The notes: a model not told the origin generated them from the letters alone. A stretch of DNA of 64,000 nt from Candidatus Melainabacteria bacterium (GCA_003963305.1 RXJR01000001.1:372001-436000), one strand, 5' to 3'. Positions 23,760-33,211 are shown, numbered from the stretch's first letter. A program made the numbers and translations.

Positions 23760-25373
23760 CTAGGAGGCTTTCTTCTCCGAATCTTTTTTAGCTGAATCGT
23801 TTTTCTGTGTAAATGAAGGCGACTCCGCCCCTCCACTTTCCAAATGGAAAGCCGGCTCGCCCAGATCTTCGTTAGCTGGACCATCTATTACCTTTCCATT
23901 CATATCAAAACGCGAACCGTGAACAGGGCAATCCCAGCTCTTTTCAAGAGAATTCCAGGAAACAATACCGCCCATATGCGGACAAACTGCAGATCGCTCG
24001 CAGAGGTTGCCATGCTCATCGCGGCAGACTGCCACTCTCTGTCCGTTACGAGTAATCACCGCCCCTTCACCAGGATGAATCTGAGTCACCGAAGTGACAT
24101 CAGACTTAGTCAGGTAATCAATAAATTGAACAGCAGCATTGATATTTTCTCTGATCGTCTCGATCGGGCTGCTAAGCGGAACTCGGCCGGGGCTGAATAT
24201 TTCGGCAGCAGAATTTTCTCGACCACAAATTTCATCAGTCAAAAGAATTCCGGCAAGTCCTGCAAAACTCATGCCCACGCCCGAGGCTCCGGTGGCGATG
24301 TAAATGCTTCTGGAACCTGGTTGCTTACCAACAAAACCAATGCCGTCGAACGGTTCATACACTTGGCCTGACCATTTATAGTCTATTGATCTGAAATTCC
24401 CGCACCAGGTCCTGGTCCATTCCTCCAGTCGCGCAAAACGCTCAGCGCCGTCATCGGCTTGCCCGGTCTTATGGTCTTCTCCGCCAACGATGAGGAGTTC
24501 GTATTCGAGATCATCTTCGATTGGTTGAGTACGTACATAGTGATAAGGATCGGCTGTGTCCCAGAAGAGTCCTTTAGGAATAGCTCCAAGCGGCACCCTA
24601 CCTGCGATTGCGTAAGTTCTATAAGCAGCTTGTTTGAGATTGATGCCAAGCCCGAGAATCGGCGAATTGGTAGCAATTATCACAGCATCTGCCGTAACTG
24701 CAACGTTTTCATGATTTGTTCTCTTGACGATAACCCTGTCACCGTCGTCAATACCACCAATATGAGTGTTGGCGTAAATTTCTACATTGCGATCGAGACA
24801 CGCATCAATAAGTCCATCCAAAAATTTCAGCACATGAAATCGGTACTGATTGGGAAAACACAACGCAGGCGTCTTTTCTTTGCGTGATAGTGGACAATCA
24901 ACCAACTGCACATTGGCAAATCCAACCTCAGAAACAGCACGCAGTTCCTGCTCCAGTTCAGACAGACGACTATCGGGAGAAAGAAACAGATAACCATCGA
25001 GCTTTTCAAAATCGCAGTCAATTTTTTCTTGCCTGATGATGCCGGCAATCTGATCGAGCCCGGCGCGAAAGGCGTGAAATACAGACTTTGCACCCTCCAC
25101 CCCGTGCTTAGAAATGATTTCGTGATACCTCGTGTCAAGCACATCTGTCACGTGCGCTGAAGTGCGATTTGTTTCACCAGCGCCAGGCGGCCCGTCATCG
25201 ACGACGATAACGCGCTTCCCTTCGGATGCCAACAAATAGGCGGACATGAAACCGGTGATGCCGCCCCCGACAATGCAAACATCGCAGGTTTTGGCCTCGG
25301 TCAAAGTCGGGAATTTCGGCAATTCGACTTGATCTGACCACAGGGATGAAGTGTGCTCCGTCTCTTGATTCAT
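23760..25373 (-). CDS. FAD-dependent oxidoreductase with C-terminal Rieske domain
   Basis: The protein has 537 residues. The N-terminal DAO-type FAD domain begins with DVCIVGGGITGFMSAYLLAS (about residues 28-48) and runs to about residue 390. A Rieske [2Fe-2S] domain follows, with the ligands in CPHMGG and CPVHGSRFD, 15 residues apart (about 475-500). The arrangement equals that of Bacillus YhfW-type proteins, whose substrates are unknown; the Rieske part may pass electrons to or from the flavin. No signal peptide is visible. The last 20 residues are Lys/Ser-rich. GAAGGAG lies upstream of the ATG. It converges with gatD. Confidence 0.92.
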   Translation of the reverse strand: MNQETEHTSSLWSDQVELPKFPTLTEAKTCDVCIVGGGITGFMSAYLLASEGKRVIVVDDGPPGAGETNRTSAHVTDVLDTRYHEIISKHGVEGAKSVFHAFRAGLDQIAGIIRQEKIDCDFEKLDGYLFLSPDSRLSELEQELRAVSEVGFANVQLVDCPLSRKEKTPALCFPNQYRFHVLKFLDGLIDACLDRNVEIYANTHIGGIDDGDRVIVKRTNHENVAVTADAVIIATNSPILGLGINLKQAAYRTYAIAGRVPLGAIPKGLFWDTADPYHYVRTQPIEDDLEYELLIVGGEDHKTGQADDGAERFARLEEWTRTWCGNFRSIDYKWSGQVYEPFDGIGFVGKQPGSRSIYIATGASGVGMSFAGLAGILLTDEICGRENSAAEIFSPGRVPLSSPIETIRENINAAVQFIDYLTKSDVTSVTQIHPGEGAVITRNGQRVAVCRDEHGNLCERSAVCPHMGGIVSWNSLEKSWDCPVHGSRFDMNGKVIDGPANEDLGEPAFHLESGGAESPSFTQKNDSAKKDSEKKAS

Positions 25374-25481
25374 GCCGTTTCTCCTTCTTTGCCTTGAGAT
25401 CAGTCAGTCAGCTCGGCTGCAAACTATCCTCGGATTAGATGGATACTGGGCTTCTTTAGTTCCGCTGCCGTTGTATTTTTA

Positions 25482-25510
25482 TTTGCAAAATCTTGACAAC
25501 ATGCTATAGT
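25482..25510 (+). promoter_or_regulatory. Candidate promoter of the secreted Gly/Gln-rich gene
   Basis: TTTGCA (four of six matches to the -35 consensus) and TATAGT (five of six) are 17 bases apart, about 100 bases before the start codon. A TTGACA at 25493 is only 6 bases from TATAGT and cannot pair with it. Confidence 0.45.
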
Positions 25511-25610
25511 TTGGGCACTTACTAGATTAATCACCTGACGCTTCTTGCCCAATTGTTCACCCTCTCGACTACAATCGAAGTAGAGTGAATGTTCAGGATA
25601 AGCAAACTGT

Positions 25611-26192
25611 ATGAAAAAACTGGCTTTTGCATCAACACTTGGTTGCCTGATGAGCTTTTGCGCTTCAGGTGTGCTCGCTCAAACTTATAACGCCAATGGC
25701 GTCGACTCCCGCATCATTTACGGCGGCAACGGGCTGGCAGCCCCTTCCGGCTCTTACATAGGGGGCGGCACGATGAGCGCCTCCGCTCGCGGACTGAGCC
25801 AGAACGGACCGCAAGCCAACCCCGGTCTGCCAAGAGTGCCCTGGGGAGCCAATATCGGCACCGCCGGCGACAATCAATATACAGAAAACAGGATCGGTGC
25901 CCAGCAGCCGGTGCAGCAGCAAAGACGGGGAGGCGGTGGAGGCAATTTCACAGCCCCAAGCCTGCCCAGTTCGAAATGGGGCGCCAATATCGGAACGGCT
26001 GGGGACGGCATCCGCAGCGACATGAACCCCGGATACTACAGAAACAATCAAAACAACCAGCAATTCATTCAAAATCAAATTCAATTGCAGCAGCGTTATC
26101 AACCACCGTCTCAAATTCAGCAAATCATTCAGAGCAGCGGCGGCGGACCGTTGCGGTATGAAGGCGCCGGTTCCGGACACGTAAATTACTGA
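25611..26192 (+). CDS. Secreted Gly/Asn/Gln-rich protein with WGANIGTAGD repeat
   Basis: The product has 193 residues with a clear signal peptide (KKLAFASTLGCLMSFCASG, cleavage after VLA). The mature part is low-complexity, rich in Gly, Asn, Gln and Pro, with a QQRRGGGGGN linker. The decapeptide WGANIGTAGD occurs twice, near residues 78 and 123, in otherwise different surroundings, which suggests a short functional or binding motif. I recognise no domain. The 3' part (NNQNNQQFIQNQIQLQQ) may be disordered. Function is unknown. Confidence 0.7.
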   Translation: MKKLAFASTLGCLMSFCASGVLAQTYNANGVDSRIIYGGNGLAAPSGSYIGGGTMSASARGLSQNGPQANPGLPRVPWGANIGTAGDNQYTENRIGAQQPVQQQRRGGGGGNFTAPSLPSSKWGANIGTAGDGIRSDMNPGYYRNNQNNQQFIQNQIQLQQRYQPPSQIQQIIQSSGGGPLRYEGAGSGHVNY

Positions 26193-26208
26193 TCGTGACT
26201 CGTTAGTG

Positions 26209-26316
26209 CTAAGGACTTTCCGACCAGGGAAGAACTTTAAGCTGCAGATAGCGTGCACCATAGGCAATGGCATCATCAATTTTCTCGCTCGAAGTGATTT
26301 GGCGAACGATAGGCAC
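26209..26316 (-). other. Coding-like fragment or small ORF (35 codons)
   Basis: From a GTG at 26316 to a TAG at 26209 the minus strand reads PIVRQITSSEKIDDAIAYGA and then RYLQLKVLPWSESP, which looks like real protein rather than noise. A stop codon lies in frame shortly upstream. It may be the remnant of a lost gene or a small protein; the evidence is composition only. Confidence 0.25.
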
Positions 26317-26399
26317 AGGACTTCTGCATGAACGGATGCTAAACTAGCAGGTCAGTCAGGCTACGCCCGCGCGGGGCGATTCACAAAGAGGACGACGTC

Positions 26400-27572
26400 T
26401 TGAAAAAGATTGTGGTATTAGGCGGCGCTGGCGCCATGGGGCAAATTATCGTTCGAGATCTCGCGGAATCAACAGATGTTGACAGCGTCGTCATCGCAGA
26501 CTTTAACCTGAACGCAGCCGAAAAACTCAAGTCAGAAGTGGGCAGCCCAAAGGTCAGCGCCGTATTCGCCGATTTGACAAAGCACAACGATCTCGTCACT
26601 CTCTTGACTGGCTCAACTGTGGTGATCAACTCGACACCGTATTACTTCAACACCGCAGTGATGGAAGCAGCTGCCCAGGCAGGCTGCAACTACATGGATC
26701 TGGGTGGATTGTTCCATGTGAGCAAAGAACAACAACAACTGAACGATAAATTCAAACAGCTGAATTTACTGGCAATACTGGGAATGGGCGCAGCTCCCGG
26801 CATGACCAATGTGATGGCCGCGGAAGGCGCAGAGGAGCTTGATCGCGTTGATTCGATAGACATCTACGTCGGATGCGTAGATTTTGTCAAAACGGATCAT
26901 CCGCTCGCGCCTCCCTATGCGCTCGACACGATTCTCGACGAATACACGAAACAACCAATGGTCTTCGAGGCGGGCGAGTATCGAGCCATGCCACCAATGT
27001 CGGGAGAAGTTACGATTGACTTCCCGCATCCAGTTGGAAAGTCAAAAGCGATTCTGACACTACATTCAGAAGTTCTGACACTGCCGCAAACCTATGCGCC
27101 CAAGCAAATAAAGTCCGTCACGTTCAGGCTTGGCTTGCCTACTGAATTTCACGAAAAACTAAAACTGCTTGTTGATTTAGGATTGGGCAGTACGGAAGCA
27201 GTGGAAGTGCAAGGCAATCAAATCATTCCACGAAAAGTGCTGGCAAAAATGATTGAGAAATTCCCAGCGCCCTCCCAAACTCCAGACGACTGCGAAGTGG
27301 TAAGAGTAGACGTGAAAGGCGCAAGCAAAGGCGTCGATAAGCTGGTTCGGCTGGAAAGTATTATTTACGCGGACAAAAAATGGAAAGTATCTTGCGGAGC
27401 ATTGGATACGGGAGTACCACCATCCATAGTGGCACAGATGATTGCTCGCGGAGAGATCAAAGAGCACGGGGTATTGGCACCAGAGGTGTGCATCCCTCGC
27501 CAGCGATTCTTTGACGAGCTGGCCAAACGCAATATAGTGATTAAGAAAACAATCGCCAACGCAGTTTGCTAA
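26400..27572 (+). CDS. Saccharopine dehydrogenase-like oxidoreductase
   Basis: The protein has 390 residues and starts at TTG with GAGG about 9 bases upstream. The N-terminal Rossmann fold has IVVLGGAGAMGQIIVRDLA (GxGxxG) and IADFN after beta2, favouring NAD. NSTPYYFNTAVMEAAAQAGC and YMDLGG are typical of the saccharopine dehydrogenase NADP-binding family, and APGMTNVMAAEGAEEL opens the catalytic domain. Bacterial relatives act on lysine-type or carboxynorspermidine-type substrates; this one cannot be assigned. It is not in an operon with lysine genes. Three 17-bp repeats run from its last codons into the 3' region. Confidence 0.88.
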   Translation: MKKIVVLGGAGAMGQIIVRDLAESTDVDSVVIADFNLNAAEKLKSEVGSPKVSAVFADLTKHNDLVTLLTGSTVVINSTPYYFNTAVMEAAAQAGCNYMDLGGLFHVSKEQQQLNDKFKQLNLLAILGMGAAPGMTNVMAAEGAEELDRVDSIDIYVGCVDFVKTDHPLAPPYALDTILDEYTKQPMVFEAGEYRAMPPMSGEVTIDFPHPVGKSKAILTLHSEVLTLPQTYAPKQIKSVTFRLGLPTEFHEKLKLLVDLGLGSTEAVEVQGNQIIPRKVLAKMIEKFPAPSQTPDDCEVVRVDVKGASKGVDKLVRLESIIYADKKWKVSCGALDTGVPPSIVAQMIARGEIKEHGVLAPEVCIPRQRFFDELAKRNIVIKKTIANAVC

Positions 27573-27608
27573 CGAACGCAGTTTGCTAACAAACGCAGTT
27601 TGCTGAGC
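27558..27608. repeat. Three 17-bp tandem repeats spanning a stop codon
   Basis: Units based on AACGCAGTTTGCTAACG start at 27558, 27575 and 27592; the first two differ at one base. The TAA inside the first unit is the stop codon of the saccharopine dehydrogenase-like gene, so the last codons were duplicated together with the stop. Confidence 0.8.
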
Positions 27609-27618
27609 GAAAGTTTTG

Positions 27619-28584
27619 CTAGACGAGAGCGTGCTTCAATTCTTCTATTGTCTTATTGAGACTGGCTGCATCTGAAACATTGAACAGCTTGGCGCTGCGA
27701 TCTATTTTCTTGACCGTACCGACAAGCACTTTGCCGGGTCCTATCTCTATGAAAGTATCGACGCCTTGACTCAGCATATATTCAACCGTCGGGCACCAGC
27801 GCACGGCACTTTCCATCTGCCTGCTCAGTTTCTCTTTAATGGCCGCGGCATCTTTTGATGGTTGTGCGTCGAAGTTTTGCACAACATCACAGCTTGCATT
27901 TTTGAACTGCACGGCATTGATTTCGCTGGCGAAGTCAATTGAAGCTGCTGCCATCAAAGGTGAATGGAAGGCACCGCCGACCGGCAGTGGTATCACTTTG
28001 CCTCCAGCCGCTTTAGCTTTCTCACCGGCTTTCGCGACTGCATCTGGATTACCTGAGATGACGAGCTGATCGCGCGTGTTGAAGTTAGCAACAATCACGA
28101 CCGCTTCAGTATCTTTTGCGCCCTCACTTTTCAATTCACTATGAGCCTCATGGCAGCATTTTTCGAGAACGTCTGCAGCAACGCCAAGAACTGCTGACAT
28201 AGCTCCTTTCGGGCACTCTTCCATAAAACGTGCTCGCTTCTCGACCAGTGTCACCGCTTCATCGACTGTCAGCACATCGGCTGCCACCAGAGCAGTGAAC
28301 TCGCCCAGACTGTGCCCGGCAACAAAATCAGGCTTGGGTCCGCCCAGACTTTGATAACACTTCCATGCCGCAAGAGAAGCGCTCAAAATAGTCGGCTGCG
28401 TATTGATGGTGCGCTTGAGCTCGTCTTCCGGTCCGTCAAAGCATAACTTGCTCAAGGAACGGCCGGACACTTCATCGACTTTATGGAAAAGCTGTCTCGC
28501 TTCCTCGAACTGATTCGAAAGATCGAGGCCCATGCCGACACTCTGCGATCCCTGACCAGGAAACAGGCAAGCAATTTTTCCCAC
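27619..28584 (-). CDS. fabD: Malonyl-CoA:ACP transacylase
   Basis: The protein has 321 residues, normal for FabD. It moves malonyl from CoA to ACP to feed fatty acid synthesis. The FPGQGSQSVGMG start, the active-site Ser92 in VAGHSLGEF and the catalytic His in GGAFHSPLM (about residue 205) are all present, as is the FIEIGPGKVL end. It is the last gene of the yceD-rpmF-plsX-fabH-fabD run on the minus strand, 53 bases after fabH. Confidence 0.96.
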   Translation of the reverse strand: MGKIACLFPGQGSQSVGMGLDLSNQFEEARQLFHKVDEVSGRSLSKLCFDGPEDELKRTINTQPTILSASLAAWKCYQSLGGPKPDFVAGHSLGEFTALVAADVLTVDEAVTLVEKRARFMEECPKGAMSAVLGVAADVLEKCCHEAHSELKSEGAKDTEAVVIVANFNTRDQLVISGNPDAVAKAGEKAKAAGGKVIPLPVGGAFHSPLMAAASIDFASEINAVQFKNASCDVVQNFDAQPSKDAAAIKEKLSRQMESAVRWCPTVEYMLSQGVDTFIEIGPGKVLVGTVKKIDRSAKLFNVSDAASLNKTIEELKHALV

Positions 28585-28637
28585 TTCATCTCTCCTTCTG
28601 TCTCAACGCCAACTAACCAACCTGTCACAACTAATTA

Positions 28638-29699
28638 CTACGAATCTTTCGCATCACCTGATGTGTCCGAATTCTCCAGCTTGATCTCTTCACGCTTGTC
28701 TTTTGCAGTCCATTTGACGATCGCCGCGCCCCACGTCAGTCCACCGCCAAAGCCGACGAGGCAGCAAGTGGCAGGCGACTGCACCTGGTTGCGCCGAATC
28801 GCTTGCCAGAGTGCCAGTGGAATCGATGCCGCAGACGTGTTGCCCAGCTCGTCGACATTGCTTACAATCTGATCTTTCCGCATATTCAGTCGTTCGGCAG
28901 CAGAGTTGATAATGCGCCGATTAGCCTGGTGAGGCACCAGGAAGTCGATGTCTTCGACTCTGATACCAGCTTTGGCAGCTGTTGCCCGCACAGCTTCGGG
29001 CACTGCATGAACAGCAAATTCGTAGATCGCCCTGCCGTTCATTTGCAAAAATCTGTCCATCGCTCTGGGTGGAGTTGTTCCAGCATGCGGATATGCTGTT
29101 CCAGTATTAGGGATATGCAACAGATGAGAGCCTGTGCCGTCGGCTCGCAGATAAGTAGCCAGCACTTCATTTTCATCGTCTGACGCCTGCATCAGGAACG
29201 CGCCGGCACCATCACCAAATAAGATGCACGTGTTGCGGTCTTCCCAATTCAGAAAGCGAGAGTGAACATCCACGCCAATGACAAGCACAGTTTTGAAAGT
29301 GCCGGAACCAACAAATTGATGTGCCACTGCAAGAGCATAAATGATGCCTGTACATGCGGCTTCCAGGTCGAAAGCTGCGGCGCGGGGCGCGCCGATTGCC
29401 GCTTGAACCACGCAAGCTGTTGACGGATAGAGATTATCTGGCGTCGAAGTGGCCACGATAATCAAATCAATAATGCTGGGATCAATCTGAGCGTAAGCAA
29501 TAGCGTCTTTGGCAGCCATGATGGCAAGCGATGAAGTCGACTCTTCGCCAGAGGCGATGCGACGCTCGCGAATGCCTGTGCGACTGGCGATCCACTCGTC
29601 TGAAGTCTCGATGAACTTCTCCAGATCGGCGTTAGTAACCACAGCGCTCGGGATGCCGGCACCGACGCCTATCAATTTTGCGCCAACCGGCATGCTCAC
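28638..29699 (-). CDS. fabH: 3-oxoacyl-ACP synthase III
   Basis: FabH starts fatty acid chains by condensing acetyl-CoA with malonyl-ACP. The triad is visible: Cys in DLEAACTGIIYALAVA, His in FLVPHQANRRI and Asn in DELGNTSAASIP. The GGGLTWGAAIVKW end is typical, but about 25 further residues, mostly acidic and Ser-rich, form a tail not usual in the family. I place the start at the GTG at 29699, which overlaps the plsX stop as GTGA, suggesting coupling; an ATG two codons later and a TTG three codons earlier are also possible. Confidence 0.95.
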   Translation of the reverse strand: MSMPVGAKLIGVGAGIPSAVVTNADLEKFIETSDEWIASRTGIRERRIASGEESTSSLAIMAAKDAIAYAQIDPSIIDLIIVATSTPDNLYPSTACVVQAAIGAPRAAAFDLEAACTGIIYALAVAHQFVGSGTFKTVLVIGVDVHSRFLNWEDRNTCILFGDGAGAFLMQASDDENEVLATYLRADGTGSHLLHIPNTGTAYPHAGTTPPRAMDRFLQMNGRAIYEFAVHAVPEAVRATAAKAGIRVEDIDFLVPHQANRRIINSAAERLNMRKDQIVSNVDELGNTSAASIPLALWQAIRRNQVQSPATCCLVGFGGGLTWGAAIVKWTAKDKREEIKLENSDTSGDAKDS

Positions 29700-30748
29700 G
29701 TTATGCAACCCAGGCTAATGGCAAGACAAGCCGCGCTCAACGCAGAGACTGTCGTTACGTTTAGCGTTGTTTCGATCTTGCGCACCACATCTGCCACCAC
29801 CATGTCTTTGGCGACACGAATAGCGTTTTTGATGGCAACCGATCGGGAGCCACCATGAGCAATGACACAAACACCTTTGACGCCGACCAGCAAAGCGCCA
29901 CCGGCTTCGTTGTAGTCGATGCGTTGCTTCAAAGCGATAAGGGCAGGTTTTGCCATAACCGAAGCCAATCTTCCCGGTACGGTGCGCAACAATTCATGGC
30001 GCAGCATAACAGTAATCATTTTCGAGATGCCTTCAGCGGTCTTCAAAGCAACGTTTCCGGTGAAACCATCGGTGACGACGACGTTGCATTTCCCCATTGG
30101 GAAGTCTCGACCTTCAACGAAGCCAATGAAATTGATATTGGCGTGTTCTTTTAAAAGCTTGTAAGCATCCTGAACTAACTGATTGCCCTTGGTCTCTTCC
30201 GTGCCGATATTGAGCAATCCGACAGTAGGCTTGTCAATATTCATCAAGCCTTTTGCGAGAATGGAGCCCATCAAACCAAACTGTAAAAGCTGATTGGGAT
30301 CGCATTCGACATTCGCGCCCACATCGATGACGATGCAACGATTGGGAGTGCACGTCGGCATCAAGCAAGCGATCGCCGACCGATCTACATTTTTTATGCG
30401 CCCCAGCCCGATTTGAGCGGCAACTGCAGCTGCTCCAGTTGAACCCGCCGCAACCATGCCGTCGGCCAGCCCTTCGGCGACTTGCTTGGTAGTGACGACT
30501 ATGGATGAATCCTTCTTGCGAGTAACCGCTCTGCTGGGCTTTTCATCCATTGCCACGATTTCTGTCGCCGGCACAATGGAGATTTCCAGACCGGCGGTCG
30601 AATGCCTCTTCAGTTCAGACTGAATCGCTTCTGGTACGCCGACGAGTTGAATCGCGACACCATATTCTCTTGCAGCAAGCACCGCGCCATGAACTACCTC
30701 GCGCGGTGCGTAGTCGCCACCCATGGCGTCCACTGCTATACGAATCAT
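29696..30748 (-). CDS. plsX: Phosphate acyltransferase PlsX
   Basis: The protein has 350 residues. PlsX converts acyl-ACP to acyl-phosphate for membrane lipid synthesis. The start IRIAVDAMGGDYAPREVVHG, the AAGSTGAAAVAAQIGLGRI loop and PTVGLLNIGTEETKGN are diagnostic. The end (GGALLVGVKGVCVIAHGGS) is intact. AGTCAGGA lies directly before the ATG. Its TGA overlaps the next start. The order rpmF-plsX-fabH-fabD is the classical bacterial arrangement. Confidence 0.96.
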   Translation of the reverse strand: MIRIAVDAMGGDYAPREVVHGAVLAAREYGVAIQLVGVPEAIQSELKRHSTAGLEISIVPATEIVAMDEKPSRAVTRKKDSSIVVTTKQVAEGLADGMVAAGSTGAAAVAAQIGLGRIKNVDRSAIACLMPTCTPNRCIVIDVGANVECDPNQLLQFGLMGSILAKGLMNIDKPTVGLLNIGTEETKGNQLVQDAYKLLKEHANINFIGFVEGRDFPMGKCNVVVTDGFTGNVALKTAEGISKMITVMLRHELLRTVPGRLASVMAKPALIALKQRIDYNEAGGALLVGVKGVCVIAHGGSRSVAIKNAIRVAKDMVVADVVRKIETTLNVTTVSALSAACLAISLGCIT

Positions 30749-30794
30749 TCCTGACTCCCAAGTGCTGCCAAGCGCCGAGCGCTCAGCTCAATGA

Positions 30795-30986
30795 TTATGT
30801 GCCTTGAACTCTTTCTTCACGACGGGCTGGACGACCGGAATAATATCCGCAAGAAGTGCAGACATGATGCGGACGGCAAGTAACACCGCAGTTCGTGCAG
30901 TTAGTCAAGGTGGTCAATTCAGCTTTCCAGTGCGCTCTGCGCTGGTGCTGCTTCTGATGTGATGTCTTTTTCTTAGGCTGAGCCAT
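30795..30986 (-). CDS. rpmF: 50S ribosomal protein L32
   Basis: The protein has 63 residues. A basic start (AQPKKKTSHQKQHQRRAHWK) is followed by a zinc ribbon with Cys pairs in CTNCGV and CTSCGYY, and by YSGRP. L32 is part of the large subunit. The zinc-binding Cys4 form is kept. It lies between yceD and plsX, as in many bacteria, so ribosome and lipid synthesis are linked in one operon. Confidence 0.96.
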   Translation of the reverse strand: MAQPKKKTSHQKQHQRRAHWKAELTTLTNCTNCGVTCRPHHVCTSCGYYSGRPARREERVQGT

Positions 30987-31027
30987 GAGTAGCTGGAATC
31001 CTCCATCGGTCCGGAACTGATTATTAT

Positions 31028-31600
31028 CTACGAATTTTCTTTGGAATCTTCATTTGGAAACAGAGTCTTTAAGTTCTTCCAGCGCGGATCTATCGGACGG
31101 TCGTCTGTTTTCGACGTCCCGGCGCCAGATTTAGCCGCCGCTTTACCGCCAGAAGCGCCGCCAGTGGCGGGTCCTGGGGTGCCCGGGCACTGCTCACCGC
31201 AAAGGCAGTAAGTGGGTGTTGCCAACGTTACAGCTTGATACACAACGTCTGTGATGTCAAGCAGCCCATCGTCAGGGATCGGCTCGACAAAATCGTCATG
31301 GAGCAGCTCGCCGTCGTGCTTTTCGTTCTTTTCGAAGTCTCGCCCGAGAAAAGTCGTCTGAACGAAGCGCTCATCAATGTCGATACTCAAACTTTGAAAA
31401 TATGGATTCAGGCAACGATCACAATTCAATTTGAGAAGCGTCGTGATTTGCCCCTCGACCCGCACGCCAGATGGGCTCCAGATGGCAGAAAGTTCACCCA
31501 CCGCCGGTTTAATCGCTTGAGTCTCACGCAAATCTTCGCGAAAAACAAAATCGAGCCTGTGGTGCGGCATCCCTTTTAAATCGTCAATCTGGACTTTCAC
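31028..31600 (-). CDS. YceD/DUF177 family protein
   Basis: The protein has 190 residues. DUF177 (YceD, plant DUF177A) is needed for 23S rRNA accumulation in some organisms and is normally encoded just before rpmF, as here. The Cys pair in LLKLNCDRCLNPYFQSLSID and the late CLCGEQCPGTPG block match the family. A linker rich in Gly, Ala and Lys (about 145-165) precedes the PIDPRWKNLKTLF end, which is conserved. It is the first gene of the fatty acid operon. Confidence 0.9.
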   Translation of the reverse strand: MKVQIDDLKGMPHHRLDFVFREDLRETQAIKPAVGELSAIWSPSGVRVEGQITTLLKLNCDRCLNPYFQSLSIDIDERFVQTTFLGRDFEKNEKHDGELLHDDFVEPIPDDGLLDITDVVYQAVTLATPTYCLCGEQCPGTPGPATGGASGGKAAAKSGAGTSKTDDRPIDPRWKNLKTLFPNEDSKENS

Positions 31601-31813
31601 AAAAGCACCTTGGAATCGCCGAAAACGACATTAGAGGCGAATAACGCCTCCCCGCTCAGACAGACCGGTCCTCGCTTCAAACAGGCTGGCAATATCGACT
31701 GCGACAGCCGTGCTGCGTGACGATTGCATTACCCGCTGAACTGCACGCTTGACGATGGATAATATACAACACAAGTGCCCATTCGCGCTTGCCAACGATA
31801 TTTAGAGGAATCA

Positions 31814-33211
31814 ATGCCGCCTGACCCGAGCGACTGTCGCATAATTTCCGCTCGCTGGGTCCTGCCTGTGTCGGGACCGCCTCTCAAAGACGCGGCAGTC
31901 GTCATTGAAGGAGACACTATTGTTGACGTGCTGTTCAAAGAAGAACTGAGCTACAAATATCCGCCCCAGTTCCTCGAACAACTCCCTGAAGAGCCGCATG
32001 ATTACGGCGATGCCATCATATTGCCGGGATTTATCAATCTGCATACGCATCTCGATTATTCCGCGCTGCGCTGCTCAGATGTCGAATCGGGCATGTTCGA
32101 CTGGATTTGCGGGCTGGTCGAAAGATCTTCCAGGTGGAGCCCGGAGCAATGGCGCAGTTCAGCCGCTTACGGCGCCAGGGAAGCAGCCCTTTCCGGAACT
32201 ACTTGCATAGTCGACAGTTCATTCAGCGGTCTGTCTGTTCATGCCCTGGCTGACACCGGGTTGCGGGCAGTGGTCGGGCTCGAGCTGTTCGGACTGCGCG
32301 ATGATGAAGCGAACGCCGTCTGGGGGCACTGGCTGAACCGATACGACACACTCAAAAACACCACAGAATCGCGCTCTCGCGTTGCCACAGCGACAGGAAA
32401 AATCAAACTGACAGTCGCCCCACACGCACCATATACGGTGTGCCCGACCTTATGGCTGAAAGCAGCGACCTGGGCGCAAGAAAAGGGTCTGCCGCTTCTG
32501 GCGCACCTTTCGGAGTCGCGCCATGAATGTGAATGGATTAAGTCCGAGAACAGGCGGGTCGACGAATATCTGACATTTGTCAAAAGGCTATTCAATCCCG
32601 CTCTGCCCTTAAACGACAAAGGCATCCTGGAGGAGTTGAGTCAGATACGCTGGAAGGGTCGAGGTCTCTCGCCAACAAAACATTTGAAAAATTATGGATT
32701 GCTGGACAACAACCTCATTGCCGCCCATGCCGTTCACTTAGACGAAGACGATGTCAAATTACTGACTCAGTGCCAGGTGAAAGTGGCGCATTGCCCGCGC
32801 AGCAACGCTAAATTGCGAAACGGGCGCGCCGCCATCGAAAAACTGCAGGCAGCTGAGATCGAATTTGCCCTTGGCACTGACGGACTGGCGTCGAACGACG
32901 ATTTGAACATGCTCAACGAAGCTCGCTTTGCAGTTGATCTTCACCGGGCCGCTAATCCCGAATTGCAGTGGACCTCCGAAAGAATTATTGGAAGCATGAC
33001 TCGTGATGCAGCCCGAATACTCAACCTCAATCATGAAATCGGCACCATAGAGCCTGACAAGCTGGCCGACATAGCTGTTTTCAAACTTGAGCACAGGACG
33101 CATGGAACAGAGAATCCTTACGACCTGCTTGTGCACGGTAAGTCCCGGCTGCAAGATCTGTTCGTGGACGGACGAGCTGTGGTGGTCGGAGGCGAACTGG
33201 TCGAAGAATAG
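31814..33211 (+). CDS. Amidohydrolase of the chlorohydrolase/deaminase group
   Basis: The product has 465 residues from the ATG at 31814, which has TTTAGAGGAA upstream; the 13 residues before it are not family-like. Metal ligands are visible: HTHLDY at the first barrel strand, APHAPYTVCP, LLAHLSES with a later His, and GTDGLASNDD near the end. The layout matches the TrzN/SAH-MTA deaminase group, which hydrolyse or deaminate N-heterocycles using one Zn or Fe. GFINLHTHLDYSALR is close to hydrolases of unknown substrate in cyanobacterial-type genomes. A degenerate GGDEF gene follows on the same strand. Confidence 0.88.
   Translation: MPPDPSDCRIISARWVLPVSGPPLKDAAVVIEGDTIVDVLFKEELSYKYPPQFLEQLPEEPHDYGDAIILPGFINLHTHLDYSALRCSDVESGMFDWICGLVERSSRWSPEQWRSSAAYGAREAALSGTTCIVDSSFSGLSVHALADTGLRAVVGLELFGLRDDEANAVWGHWLNRYDTLKNTTESRSRVATATGKIKLTVAPHAPYTVCPTLWLKAATWAQEKGLPLLAHLSESRHECEWIKSENRRVDEYLTFVKRLFNPALPLNDKGILEELSQIRWKGRGLSPTKHLKNYGLLDNNLIAAHAVHLDEDDVKLLTQCQVKVAHCPRSNAKLRNGRAAIEKLQAAEIEFALGTDGLASNDDLNMLNEARFAVDLHRAANPELQWTSERIIGSMTRDAARILNLNHEIGTIEPDKLADIAVFKLEHRTHGTENPYDLLVHGKSRLQDLFVDGRAVVVGGELVEE

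Noticed and set aside
25493-25510. TTGACA and TATAGT as a promoter pair
   Set aside because: They are only 6 bases apart, too close for sigma70 recognition; the TTTGCA further upstream has the right spacing.
25665-26279. 204-codon minus-strand frame opposite the secreted Gly/Gln-rich gene
   Set aside because: The plus-strand frame has a signal peptide and an internal repeat; the minus frame has neither.
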